64,000 bases of DNA from Perca fluviatilis (Eukaryota; Chordata; Actinopteri; Perciformes; Percidae), in contig NC_053123.1 in assembly GCF_010015445.1 (NCBI RefSeq), positions 12,067,434 to 12,131,433 of the forward strand, written 5' to 3'. Under the pieces are notes generated by a model. The model was not told where the DNA came from and did not search any database. It saw nothing but the letters and a program-made list of their open reading frames with translations. The position numbers and the translations under genes were made by a program. Positions 12,166 through 22,425 of the stretch are shown piece after piece. Positions within the stretch are counted from its first letter, which is position 1; the number at the start of each line of letters is the position of its first letter.

Positions 12166-13275
12166 ATTACCAAAGATGAACTGGTACTTAGAGATCTTGG
12201 GGGGACATATCCGTACTTGATGTTTTCTAGCGATCAGGCTAATAAGTGTTGTGTCAGAGTCCTTTACACCTTCAAGACAGAAACAATTGGATAAAAACAA
12301 TACTTCATTCATAACCTCACTCTTAAATATTGGCATTGATTTTAATGAATCAATTCACACAGATGCACATACTGTAACGCACACACCGTCACATGGACAC
12401 ACACCTGTCTGTTGCAGACTAAAATCTGGCTTCGCAGTACAGGCCTCTGCTCTGCCTTTTTTTACCACTTCTGTTGTCCTTTTTTAAATTGTTTTATCTT
12501 TAGAGATCTTTATTTATCGTAGAGCTTAAATGAATCTGCAACTATTTTGATCACTGATTGATCGTTTAATATTTCATACCAAAAGAGAGTTTCACCTTCT
12601 CAATGGCGAGGATTTGCTGCATTTGGGCGTTGGACTGACAAAACAAGGAATGTTGTGATATAATTTTCCACTAACATTTTATGGACCAAATTATGGATCA
12701 ATAGATAGCATTTTAATTGTAGACTTTGTCAACATTATACTGGTAGTTGAATTTATTGTAATGTCGTAAGTTGTTTTAAGAATATGCTATGATCAAGGGT
12801 ACATTTAAAATGGCCTTTTTTCTGTCCAATTTCAAGATACAGATTAAAGATTACTTGTTTGTAGAAAAATCCTGAAACAAGAGTAACTGCTCGTGGAACA
12901 AGCAGATTTATCTCACTTCACTGGCAGAATGGTTTCTGTTATTTCCCTTAGGGATGAATCTGAGCCCAAATGATCTTTTAAAAATTGTAAATGCTGTTTC
13001 ATAGGCTTTCATACCTTGAGGAAAAAGTACAGTTCTTGGGGGAAACATTTTTTGAACGTTTGGTATGAAAGAGCTCAGATTTGTGTCAGCTTTCAATCTA
13101 AAAATACCTAAATACATTATTGCATGAAAAATAATTCTCTATACTCACTGTTTCATTGTGCCCACCCCTGCCTCATCTCTTTTTGTGTGACTCAATAATG
13201 GTTGCTGCTGCCTCTTTTGTCTGAGCTGAGAGTGGAAGTAGAAGGGGTCTGACCTCCCCTCCTCCTAATCTTCAC
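12166..13275. other. Gene-free stretch
   Basis: No exon or element is supported. Confidence 0.45.
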
Positions 13276-13277
13276 CC

Positions 13278-13343
13278 TCTCTCTCTCTCTCTCTCTCTCT
13301 CCTCCTCCTCCTCCTCCTCCTCCTCCTTCTCCTCCTCCTCCTG
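13278..13343. repeat. Pyrimidine microsatellite (TC)n(CTC)n
   Basis: An uninterrupted CT dinucleotide run passes into CTC/CTT triplets. It could resemble a splice-acceptor pyrimidine tract, but no plausible exon follows. Confidence 0.95.
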
Positions 13344-15944
13344 CCATTAGCTCTCTTTCTGGAGTTGAAAGATAAAAATCTTAGCTATGTTAATCATTTT
13401 CTGGTCGAGTGGCACCACACAACTTAAGGCATTGCGATAAGGAGGGGTGTGTGTATGTGTGTATGTCAGAGAGAGAAAAAGAGCAGCCTGTCAACGTATG
13501 ATGTACGAGTTCAGTTTGCCTGGCAACAGGTGAAAAGACTAAGATGAGACTGTTGATAGTATGGTTTGAGCTTTTCTCACCTCTGTCCTCTTTCTACCAC
13601 CTGCACCTCCTGCATGCCTCATCATCCCAAGCTCCCCCTTTGATGAGGTGTGGATCACTTTGACCCTGCGACTAATAAGTAAAGCAGTAACTGTCATAAA
13701 AAATTCAAGAAGCCGATCTGCAATTAAAAAAACGGTTTGATGATGTTGAAAGTAAATGTGACATTTGAACAGCACAGATCCACTGGGTTTATCTCCTCTT
13801 GAATGTGTTTACATTTACTTTGACGAACACAGTGTTACGTGTGCGTTGTATGTTTGTTTTCTGTGTTTGTGAGGAGTGGGCTGAGGAAGAGGTTCGCCTG
13901 ATGTCAGAGGTTGTTGTGGGTGTATGAGTCATACCGGGGGTGGTGGCGGCTGGTGTGACGGTTTGACGACATCGCCTGCTGGAACAGATGGTTTCAGTCA
14001 CCATGGGGTGGGGGGGGGGGTTACAAAGGCTGTTCCACTCTTGAAGGAATAAACTCTGGAGGATTCAAGGTGCAAAATTATATTTATATAGTGAATGTTC
14101 AAATTTTGCAAGCCACTCAATAGATAACCATTGTGTTTTGCGCTGGCAAAACTACTAGCCACTTGCATATTGTACCAGCATTTGGCTGCTAGATGATGTT
14201 AACTTTGTACCCTGTTTGGGGTTATTCAATTTAAACATTTCCTCTGAAGTTGCATAAATTGATCTTGACGTATCACTTTTTCATGTTGTTTGGACTTAAA
14301 CCAGGCGAGACTTGTTTTTCATTTTCCTTTGGCACAGGCAACATCGACCTCTGCCAAATCAGCTTTTTGTCCTAAAACACAGCCATTAGACACTAAAATT
14401 AGCCTTTTTTCCGACCCAGTATAATCAACCAGTTGACTTATGAAGTGTGTTTTTTATTTATAATTAACATAAATGTATTATTCAGTTTTGACTGCTCCAA
14501 AGAGCATAAAAGACCTTAACTTGAATGTTGCTCGCTCTTTGACTTTAATGTATTTAATTTGATATTGATTTATTTATTAAGGGTATGTATTTCATTGCTT
14601 ATTTTAAGGGGCATTCAGTTGACTCTGATCATGTCATCAGGGCAATTTCTGCTTTAGTTTGGAAACAAAAATGTTAACAGGTTTTTGAAAGGTATTGACA
14701 TTTGCCAGGCCGGGGTCTATCTAAAGATGCAAAGGAGTTGCACTATGGGAAATGTAGGATCCATTATTTTTGAAAGTTCAGTCATACTAGATAGAGACTA
14801 AAAATTAACAATATCTTGGCCGATTTTCATCCTTTTTTTTGGGGAGTTTAAAAAAAAAAAAAAACTCCCAAGTCCCCCACCTTTGTAGAAGTGCATTGAT
14901 AACTCGCTGGAGTACCCCTTTATTTACTGCTGTGTTAATATCATTGTCTACTATTTAGAAAGAGATATTTGTACTTTTCATTATATTTGTATTACAGTAA
15001 CATGTTTAATCACTTATTGGTTTGTATCACTGTCTGTTATTGTTATTATTGATGAAAATAATAACTGCAATACTTCCTTTTGACTTGATACAATCAAAAC
15101 AATTTTTAATCATCTTGTCAATCATTTCACATCATAGTAGTGGAAAAATACTTACAGAGAAAATCAACGTTCCCATTTTGTTCATGTGAACTAGTTCATT
15201 GAGGTTGTCTTATGACAATGCTCAGGGCATTCCTGTATCACCTTAAAAAGGGAGACTCATTGTGAGAAAAACAAATCAGGAGAGTGGAATAATCATATTG
15301 TTCCAGTGAGTCAACTAATATGCAGAGGGCAATAACTGGTTATCACGTTTGACAACTATATTACTGAAGTTCGAATAGTAAATATTTTCACTGCACAGTA
15401 CTTGGAAAAATTGTATATTACTACTAACGTTTACGATTACACACAGAGTGCAATGCATGGAGATAAAAAGAGGTTCTCCTTGAGGGAAAAGGGCAGGATT
15501 TATCTCACAGACAGGCCTACTTTTAAATTACCAAATATCTGAACTGGAACTGGGATGGTTTGAAGGGGCTCCCCAAAGGCTTCTACACATGGAGTTACAG
15601 CACTGTGGCAGCGAGCCTGTAAAACTCATTACAGCAGGCGGTATGAAGGTGATAGCATAGTTGAGTTTTAATTAAATTGGTAACTTACAATGTGTGACAC
15701 ATTGTATGATGACATTGTGAGTTTTCTTTTTTTTTTCACATCAATAATGAGTACATTTCTACATCACTGCAGCTAGGTAAAACCAGCTGCTGGGGCTCAA
15801 TACAATTTTTTAGCTGATGTGAAGGTGGTCATTACCATGTAGAAGCAGCGACTATTGAATTAATGTTTTTTCCAAGTTGTAGTCATCGGTAGAAATAATA
15901 ACTTCAGGACAGAATCAGTAACCGCTACGTTGTGTGGATTCTGT
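13344..15944. other. Gene-free stretch
   Basis: No exon or clear element is supported. Homopolymer runs occur at 14009-14020 (G) and 14850-14863 (A). Confidence 0.4.
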
Positions 15945-16141
15945 CGAATCTTTTAAAAAGCAGCTGAAGACTCTGCTGTTCAAGCAGGCTTTTACTTAGT
16001 CAAGTGGGTTTTATGGTTGTTTATGTTTTCTATTTGTATTTCATTTTGCTTGTATTGTGACTTCTTGTGTTGTATTGCATTTTATTGTGAAGCACTTTGT
16101 GATTTTTATCTGTGAAAGGTGCTATACAAATAAACTTTACT
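15945..16141 (+). mobile_element. LINE 3' end (C-terminal RT codons plus 3' tail)
   Basis: The + strand reads DSVESFKKQLKTLLFKQAFT and then a stop. This resembles the extreme C-terminus of teleost LINE reverse transcriptases. It is followed by a tail with GAAGCACTTTGTGA and GCTATACAAATAAA, typical of 5'-truncated LINE copies in fish. Clade (L2/CR1/Rex-like) is not resolved. Confidence 0.6.
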
Positions 16142-16147
16142 TACTTA

Positions 16148-16527
16148 CAAGTCATTAGGGGTGGGGGGGAAAATCGATACAGCATAGTATCGCAATATTT
16201 TCTGTGGCAATACTGTATCAATACACAGACGCCAAGTATTGATCTTTTATTATATACTGTATGTGTTGGTCAGTTTGTCTGCTTGACAATCCCATTTTGC
16301 AGCAATACAATTGAAGTGAGATGAACAAACAGAGAAATGTATCTTTTTAGATAAAACAGATGTTGACAAAGTTTCCTTTTGGGGACATAATTTGAAATTG
16401 GGAAAAATTTGAAGTTGGAAAAAAGGTAATGAATTGCAATATATCGCAGAATATTGCAATGTTTAAAATCGCATCGTGATGATATTTTATTGTAAGGCCT
16501 CTGGTGATTCCCACCCCTAATAGTCAT
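16148..16527. mobile_element. hAT-type MITE with imperfect 8-bp target duplication
   Basis: The element (16156-16519) begins TAGGGGTGGG and ends CCCACCCCTA. The flanks CAAGTCAT and ATAGTCAT agree at 6 of 8 positions. It contains several ATCGATA/CGCAATA motifs and no transposase. It sits right behind a LINE tail. Confidence 0.8.
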
Positions 16528-18533
16528 GGGATCAGACAAAATGAAGAGAAATTTTCACTTCTCAGTATTTGATCCTCTTTTAATTTATATATCATCTAGG
16601 TGTTTTTTCTTTTTTCTTTTTAAAAACATATACCAATTTTATGTCTCATAAACCACAGGGTATACAGAGGAAGTGTGTTGCATCTACCAAAATATTTTAA
16701 TAATGCGCTCTACATGAAGCAGCTATATTAAAATAAATTATTTAAATTCCTTTTCAATTCCTCAATTGAAATTGATATACTGTATAAAAGCCACCAGAAA
16801 TGTCACTCTGTCTACTTTCCACTAAATGTGAACATTTAAAAAAATATTTTATATAGTGTCGCTAATTAGCTTCTAATAAGCAAATGACATGATGACGATG
16901 ATGAATTTTTGGTGAAGTCATAATCATGCTAAAATTGATAGAATGGATTATTTCTGTAAAAGGCTGTCAATTTCTATAGGTTTCTGTAGTTAAACATTCT
17001 CTAGAAATTGATCTATTAAATCCACTTTCCAACTGAATTGTCTAAAGTGGGACTTGATCTGATGTCATTCAGGGAGCAGATACCAAGGAACATTACATCC
17101 TCCACTGACAACTAATATGTGTAATAACAAAGAACATGCTGCACAGAGTGTTATTTTGTCCCTGTTTTTTGTACACCTTGTAGATTGTTCCAGGCTTGAA
17201 AATCAGTGTTTAACACATGCAGAGAAGTGTAAAAGGAGTAATTGTATGCAAAGAAAATGTTGCCTGTGAGCCAGTTTGGTGTGACTCTCCAAATTTATTC
17301 TTATTTTTATCAGAAGATTCTGGAAACTTTACACAAATAATGTTCCCGCCTGCCTCAGAGGTTAAAAATTACAGTCTACATTCTGTAAGTTTATGTGGGT
17401 GAGAATTTAATGGTTATCAGTGAACATTTTATGCTATTGGATGCAAGCAAAATAGTCATGATCCCAGTACATAAATCTAAGTTAAGGCTGTCTGATGTTG
17501 TTATAAAATTGATGCAAAGTAACTTTTTTACACTAAGCAATGAATCAGGTAAACAGACTTTTGCAGATACACTTCCGAACACGTTCCAATAGTTTCAGTG
17601 TCACTTTTATTTGTAAAATATTCACATTGAAAAGTAATAGGCATTGTTGTGGCACTGACTTCACAGAGGCTCACAGCACTAACAAACACACCGTTTATTT
17701 AGTGCACATGCATCATGCTAGATTCAAAGCCCTTACAATATTAACTGTTCTTTGCACTTAAACTCAACTTGTCCACATGGTCGGAGAAACAGTTTGTGTT
17801 GCTTCAGTCTGATTTTGGATGTGAAGTTTGTTAGTTTATCCAAAAACAACCTCAATGAACTGTGGTTTCCCCTCCAGGCTCCAGAGAGGCTAATAAACTA
17901 AACACAAGCTATTAAACTAACTAAACACAGCACACACAGTAAATAGCAACAAACACATACACACAGCCACAGACTGTAGTAAAAGCTGAATGGCACAATG
18001 GTGCACGTCACAGCTTTTGCAGCTGTTGACAAAGCAGCAGAAGCAGTTCTTGTGCAGAGACAAATCCACTGATAAAGCTGTTGATGTTCAGACTCTGTTT
18101 GATCCCTTGCTCTTCTCTATGGAAAGATTCATTGGCTTGTCTTCCATATTACAGTATAGAGTTGTACTTTTTGTATGATAGCCAATGCAATGCAATTTAA
18201 ATATCATAAATGCTAAGTTGATCTGGATCATTCTGAATTCCATAAATACTAGCTTACAAAGCAGTGTAAAGGTTGAATCACTCACTGTTACCCCAAACCT
18301 ATCAAATCCTGTGTTTAAAAACCAGCATTGTGCAGTAAAGATATAAAACACTGTCCTGTGAGACATTCCAAACCCACCTCTTCTTCTCCCATCCAATGAC
18401 ACATTACAGCTCAGCACGTTACAAGATCTTAAAGCCAATACCTTATGTTAGCGGGGTGGATATAAAATCAGGCACTACTCTTTTACTTATCTACCTCCCC
18501 TTCTCCCCTCTCTTTTTTCTATTTCCCTTTATC
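16528..18533. other. Region downstream of KCTD4; likely 3' UTR plus intron
   Basis: No exon is visible. KCTD4 reads leftward into this stretch, so its 3' UTR should occupy part of it. Candidate AATAAA signals on the - strand lie at 17694-17699 and 17606-17611. The choice between them is not decided by sequence. Confidence 0.4.
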
Positions 18534-19310
18534 CTACTTGACAAAGTGCAGGGCCTCAGCCGCTACCACAGAGCCTTTGCTGCTGTCGAGGCTGGTGACC
18601 AACTTGAAGCCTGATTTCAGCGCTAGCATCACTGTCTCTAGTTTCAGACAGTCAAGCGTGCACAAGAATGTGCTGTCCTCCTTCAGCACGAGCCGCGATC
18701 CCGGCTCCGACTTGATGAAGTGTCGAAACTGGATCACGTTGGACGACACCACAAATTCTTCCGGAAAGCCATCCAGGCGACTCTTGGAGATCTGCACCAG
18801 TCGCCCTTTGACCTTGTCGATGAAGGCGGAGTCACTGCAGTACACCTTGAGACCCTGCGACCTCTCATGGCTATCCGTCATCTCCAAAAAGGCGGCCTCC
18901 CGCTGGGCCGTCCTCTGACTTTCCCACTCGACCACGGCTTCCACCAGTTCACTCAGATGGTAAAAATCAGCCTCCCGTCGCAGGAGCCCTACTTCCCGGA
19001 AGTCGTCAGGCAGCTGGAGCTCTCCGGTTCGGAGGTAGTTGAGCACATGGCGAAAAACTGGACCATCTCTATCAATGAATGGGTTGCCCATGGAATCGGT
19101 GTGCTGAACCGGCTTCTTACCGTTGGCCAGCTCTTCCAGAAAGGAACCCTGGTGTTTGGCAAGGGTGGTCCGGTGGGCAGTGTACAGGAACCCCCCTACA
19201 TTGATGGTGATGGTGCCTGAAGAGGGCTTCTTAAAGCTCTTGCTGGGCTGCAGCAGGTCAGGGTTGATGTGCCTCAGTTCACTTTCCATCCTTCTGAGGT
19301 TCCATTCCAT
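18534..19310 (-). CDS. KCTD4: KCTD4, BTB/POZ (T1) domain protein
   Basis: A single uninterrupted ORF of 258 codons, essentially the length of mammalian KCTD4 (259). The BTB/T1 fold starts near residue 33 (ITINVGGFLYTAHRTTL) and runs through FIDRDGPVFRHVLNYLRTGE to about residue 130. The C-terminal half has the KCTD4-type block with RSQGLKVYCSD, KSRLDGFPEEF, TSLDSSKGS and a terminal ALHFVK. KCTD proteins form oligomers through the BTB domain, and many act as adaptors; a specific KCTD4 partner cannot be read here. The first ATG at 19308-19310 is used; a second Met lies at codon 8. The gene lies antisense within the GTF2F2 locus, as in mammals. Confidence 0.96.
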   Translation of the reverse strand: MEWNLRRMESELRHINPDLLQPSKSFKKPSSGTITINVGGFLYTAHRTTLAKHQGSFLEELANGKKPVQHTDSMGNPFIDRDGPVFRHVLNYLRTGELQLPDDFREVGLLRREADFYHLSELVEAVVEWESQRTAQREAAFLEMTDSHERSQGLKVYCSDSAFIDKVKGRLVQISKSRLDGFPEEFVVSSNVIQFRHFIKSEPGSRLVLKEDSTFLCTLDCLKLETVMLALKSGFKLVTSLDSSKGSVVAAEALHFVK

Positions 19311-20097
19311 TCTCTAGTCACCCTCTCCAGCCTCGACCCAGCCGCCTTGGAGCTGGTGTGTCTGCAGTACAAATCAAGTCTGTTTTTTTCTTCTCTTTTG
19401 GATCTGGCTGTTTGAGTTTTTGCTGCTGCTGAGAAAATGAAAAGGTGTTGTCAGCTGTCGTATAGTGAGAGTGAATGTTTTTGAGAGTGTGTGATGGTGG
19501 ATGGGTGAGTGCTGTCTGGCAGGAGAGCTACAGTGAACTGGGAGCTGAAAACAGACTGTTTCTCTGTGCTGCTCGGTGTCCCTCCTCTCCCTCTCTCTCT
19601 CTCTTCAGGAGTGGGTGGGCAGGCAGCGTCACATTCAGGGAGGAGAGAGTGGACATATAAAAGCAAACAACAGAAGGGTACGGACTCTGGAGCGCTTCCG
19701 TTCTTGCTTGCTCTCTTTCCCTAATTATCTTTGATAAAAAGATTACACACACATGCACCAGATACGGGGGGGGGTGTTGCTTCCATAATTTTTGTGTTGT
19801 GAACTGTCTCAGCTTGTGTGAGTCTGAATATTAAACTCCCTTTGCAGCCAAATCCATCTGTTTACCACACAGTGCTACATGTGAACTGGAATCTGTTTGA
19901 AAAGGAGTTTAATTTGGGGCTTTACTGCCATGTTTTTTCTCATATCTGGTTATGACAAGGAGAAATAGACTGCTAGCATTATGTAAATGAAAGCAATGGG
20001 ATGCTTTTAAACATGCATATCGTGTTTTCTTTCTTGCAAAATAACAAGCAGTCCTTTCAACATCTTGAAAGCATGTTTCAAGATGTGCATTAATTGG

Positions 20098-20129
<32 letters not shown>

Positions 20130-20309
20130 CTTGTGTGTGCGCTGACTTTCCTGTGGAGGAAATGGACCAATTACAGTTGGTGGTGGTCTGGTCATGATGG
20201 ACAGGATTTGAATTGGCTAATGCTTTGGCCTCATTGACTTTACAAATAAATGGACGGTTCAGTGATGTCATCCAGTGGTTTGTGAATTACCGTTTTGAAG
20301 CCTTGAGTG
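19311..20309. other. Upstream region of KCTD4, no coding exon
   Basis: The 5' UTR and promoter of KCTD4 should lie here, but no TSS can be fixed. A TATAAA on the + strand at 19657-19662 faces away from KCTD4. A (GT)n run lies at 20101-20129 and a CT run at 19586-19608. Confidence 0.4.
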
Positions 20310-20475
20310 TGGAAATTTGGCTATCTTGATTTTTTTAATCAAGTAAAAAGTAGGGTCATTTTCTCATAGACTTCTATGAGCCGACTTGTTTTTGCAACCA
20401 GTGGCGTTGCCCCTTGCTGGAAATGAGATACAATGCAGGTTTAAGGCACTTCCGCATTGACTACACTTTTCAGAT
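20310..20475. repeat. Dispersed fish repeat fragment
   Basis: The segment CATAGACTTCTATGAGCCGA, then TGCAACCAGTGGCG and GGTTTAAGGCACTTCCGCAT, is remembered as a repeat widespread in teleosts. It has no ORF and its ends are not resolved. Confidence 0.5.
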
Positions 20476-20535
20476 CCAGAAGCCCTTGTAATTTATTTTG
20501 GTAAGAATGCCTCATACCACCACTGTGTGTTTTCC

Positions 20536-20707
20536 ATTTTTGATTAATCTGTGGTTTTCTTTTCAATGAATAATACGGTGCATAAAATGTAAGAAAATAA
20601 TGGAAATTGTTTAAAACCCAAAGATATTCAGTTGACGATGACATAAAACAGAGCAAAGCACCATATCGATCGACTAAACAATTAATCGACTAATTGTTTT
20701 AGCTCTA
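20536..20707. mobile_element. hAT-type MITE, partial copy (GGCTGCAAC family)
   Basis: It shares TTTTCAATGAATAATACGGT and CAGTTGACGATGACATAAAA with the copy at 35061-35222, and ends with ATTAATCGACTAATTG then TTTTAGCTCTA like the family at 22089-22417. The left end is missing. Confidence 0.65.
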
Positions 20708-21395
20708 CAATGTTTTCCATAGTATAACATTTTGTGATTAAAAAGGATGTTATTTTTTTACTCTGAAGCGGGACACAGTATAACAAGGGTGTCTGTTGGT
20801 GTTTACCTTCTTATTTATACCCTCCCTCTCTGTACAGAGAGCCTCCACTGCTGTGAGTGTGACTTCATGTGGAGTTACACTCTGGTTCCACCCCAGTGGC
20901 CCTTCATGACGGTTTGTTAAATGGCCATGAAGTGCTGCAGAGCGGGCTTTCCTTTAGGCACTTTGTCCCATCTCTGCCGGGCTCTGTTGGAGTGGGCGCT
21001 GGGTTGTTTGTCTCCTCCGCAGCTAACTTTGGTTAAATATCCAGCTCTACAACTACTTAAGTGATTGTGTAGTGCGTGTGTGTGTGTATAATTTCATGTT
21101 TCTCAGTATTTCTTCAGGCACCGTTTTGAGAAATTTCAAAACCATGGGGCAAGTAAAAAATGGCACAAAACAAATGCTTGTATGTTAAACTCTCTGTACT
21201 GTGCATGAACTTCTTATTTTACAAACACACATGCACAAACAGTCAGACGGATAACCTGCACTCAGAATGTTATCTCTATGCTGGATCTGACCCCAACAAG
21301 ATGGGTTGTGACCTACTTCACTTTGTTGTTTTTTTTACAGCAGGAAGGCAATGCTAGTCAATTTGCATAATTTATCAGCACTTGGACAGGAGTCT
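20708..21395. other. Gene-free stretch
   Basis: No exon or element is supported. Confidence 0.45.
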
Positions 21396-21880
21396 TAGCC
21401 TGACAAGCCAGGCCCACATCAAGATGTTGGGTCTGGGAACTCACCATTGGCAGGGCTCAATCCGAGGGGCAGGATAAACGGTTGTCTTTCATATTCCCTC
21501 TGCATGCAATAGGATAGCGCTACAACCAGGCAGAGCAACCAAGAAGGTAGCGAAGCTAGTTGATGGATTCAACTTTTACCGTATCCGGTCGGCAAAACTC
21601 CGAACACATCTTCCTTTTTTAAGAATGACTTTAGTGCCGTTCTTTGTTCTTCTCTCAAAGAAAAGCTTAACTCCAAGTCTTCCAAAGGCCAAAGCCGAAA
21701 GACCGCTGTTCTCCAGCAGCAGCAGCAGCAGCAGCCATAAGCCCGCCCACCGACTCTATACACAATGTGATTGTGATTGATTGGCCCGGCTCGCAAGCCA
21801 ACGGAGAGTTGCTAGACTGACCATGGCTGCAAAATACATTTGCTGCTGCTAAGGTGAGTTTAGATTTCTAGGCTATAGGA
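21396..21880 (-). mobile_element. DNA-transposon remnant carrying a RecQ-like helicase start
   Basis: The block begins TTAGCCTGACAAGCCAGGCC and ends near TTTCTAGGCTATAG, which look like inverted ends of a decayed element. Inside, on the - strand, is the helicase fragment described at 21569-21690. Limits are approximate. Helicase-bearing DNA transposons in fish include Kolobok-H types (known family; assignment here is inference). Confidence 0.5.
21569..21690 (-). pseudogene. RecQ-like helicase fragment with Walker A, cut short
   Basis: The - strand frame reads LSFSLREEQRTALKSFLKKE, then DVFGVLPTGYGKS and a stop codon. This is the RecQ-type start: motif 0 (FSLREEQ) spaced correctly before motif I (LPTGYGKS, Walker A). 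A working RecQ helicase would continue with DEAH and motifs III-VI, none of which are present. The codons ahead of this part in the same frame include a CAG/CTG-derived Cys run and are unlikely to be protein. This is a remnant, probably transposon-borne. Confidence 0.65.
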
Positions 21881-22080
21881 GTCTGGCAATGACAAAATAC
21901 CTGGATTGTGGCAGTTTATGTCACTGCAGGGCAGCAGAAACGGTGGGCGTGCTTTGCAGGGATATTTGTGTCTCAGTCTACTCGGTGGCCAAATATTGTT
22001 AATTCAAGTATTTCACTGATTATGACTTCCTGTCCTGAATATCACAGACAAAGTAGCAGGGTACTGGGATGATAGATTAG

Positions 22081-22425
22081 ATGAGATTTAGGGCTGCAAC
22101 TAACAATTACTTTCATTATCGATTCATCTGGAGATTATTGTTTCAATTAATATAGAAATCGTTTGGTCTATAAAACATCAAAAAACTGTGAAAAATGTCC
22201 ATCCCAGTTTTCCACAGTCCAAGATGCTGTCTTCAAATGTCGTGTTTTGTCTCACCATCAGTCTAAACCCCAAAGATATTCAGTTTAACTGAGATGCTAG
22301 AACCAGTGATTTTTTTGTGTCATTTTTGCTTAAAAAATTACTTAAATGATTAATAGATTATCTAAATGGTTGCTAATTGATTTTCAGTTGATTAATCGAC
22401 CGATCGTTTAATCTCTAATTAGAAT
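22081..22425. mobile_element. hAT-type MITE (GGCTGCAAC family), near full length
   Basis: The element (22089-22417) begins TAGGGCTGCAACTAAC and ends GATCGTTTAATCTCTA. The flanks ATGAGATT and ATTAGAAT agree at 6 of 8 positions, which fits a decayed 8-bp target duplication. It has no transposase. Related partial copies lie at 20536-20707 and 35061-35222. Confidence 0.7.

Noticed and set aside
13278..13375. Pyrimidine tract that could be a splice acceptor
   Set aside because: It is a CT/CTC microsatellite, and no coding exon follows the nearest AG.
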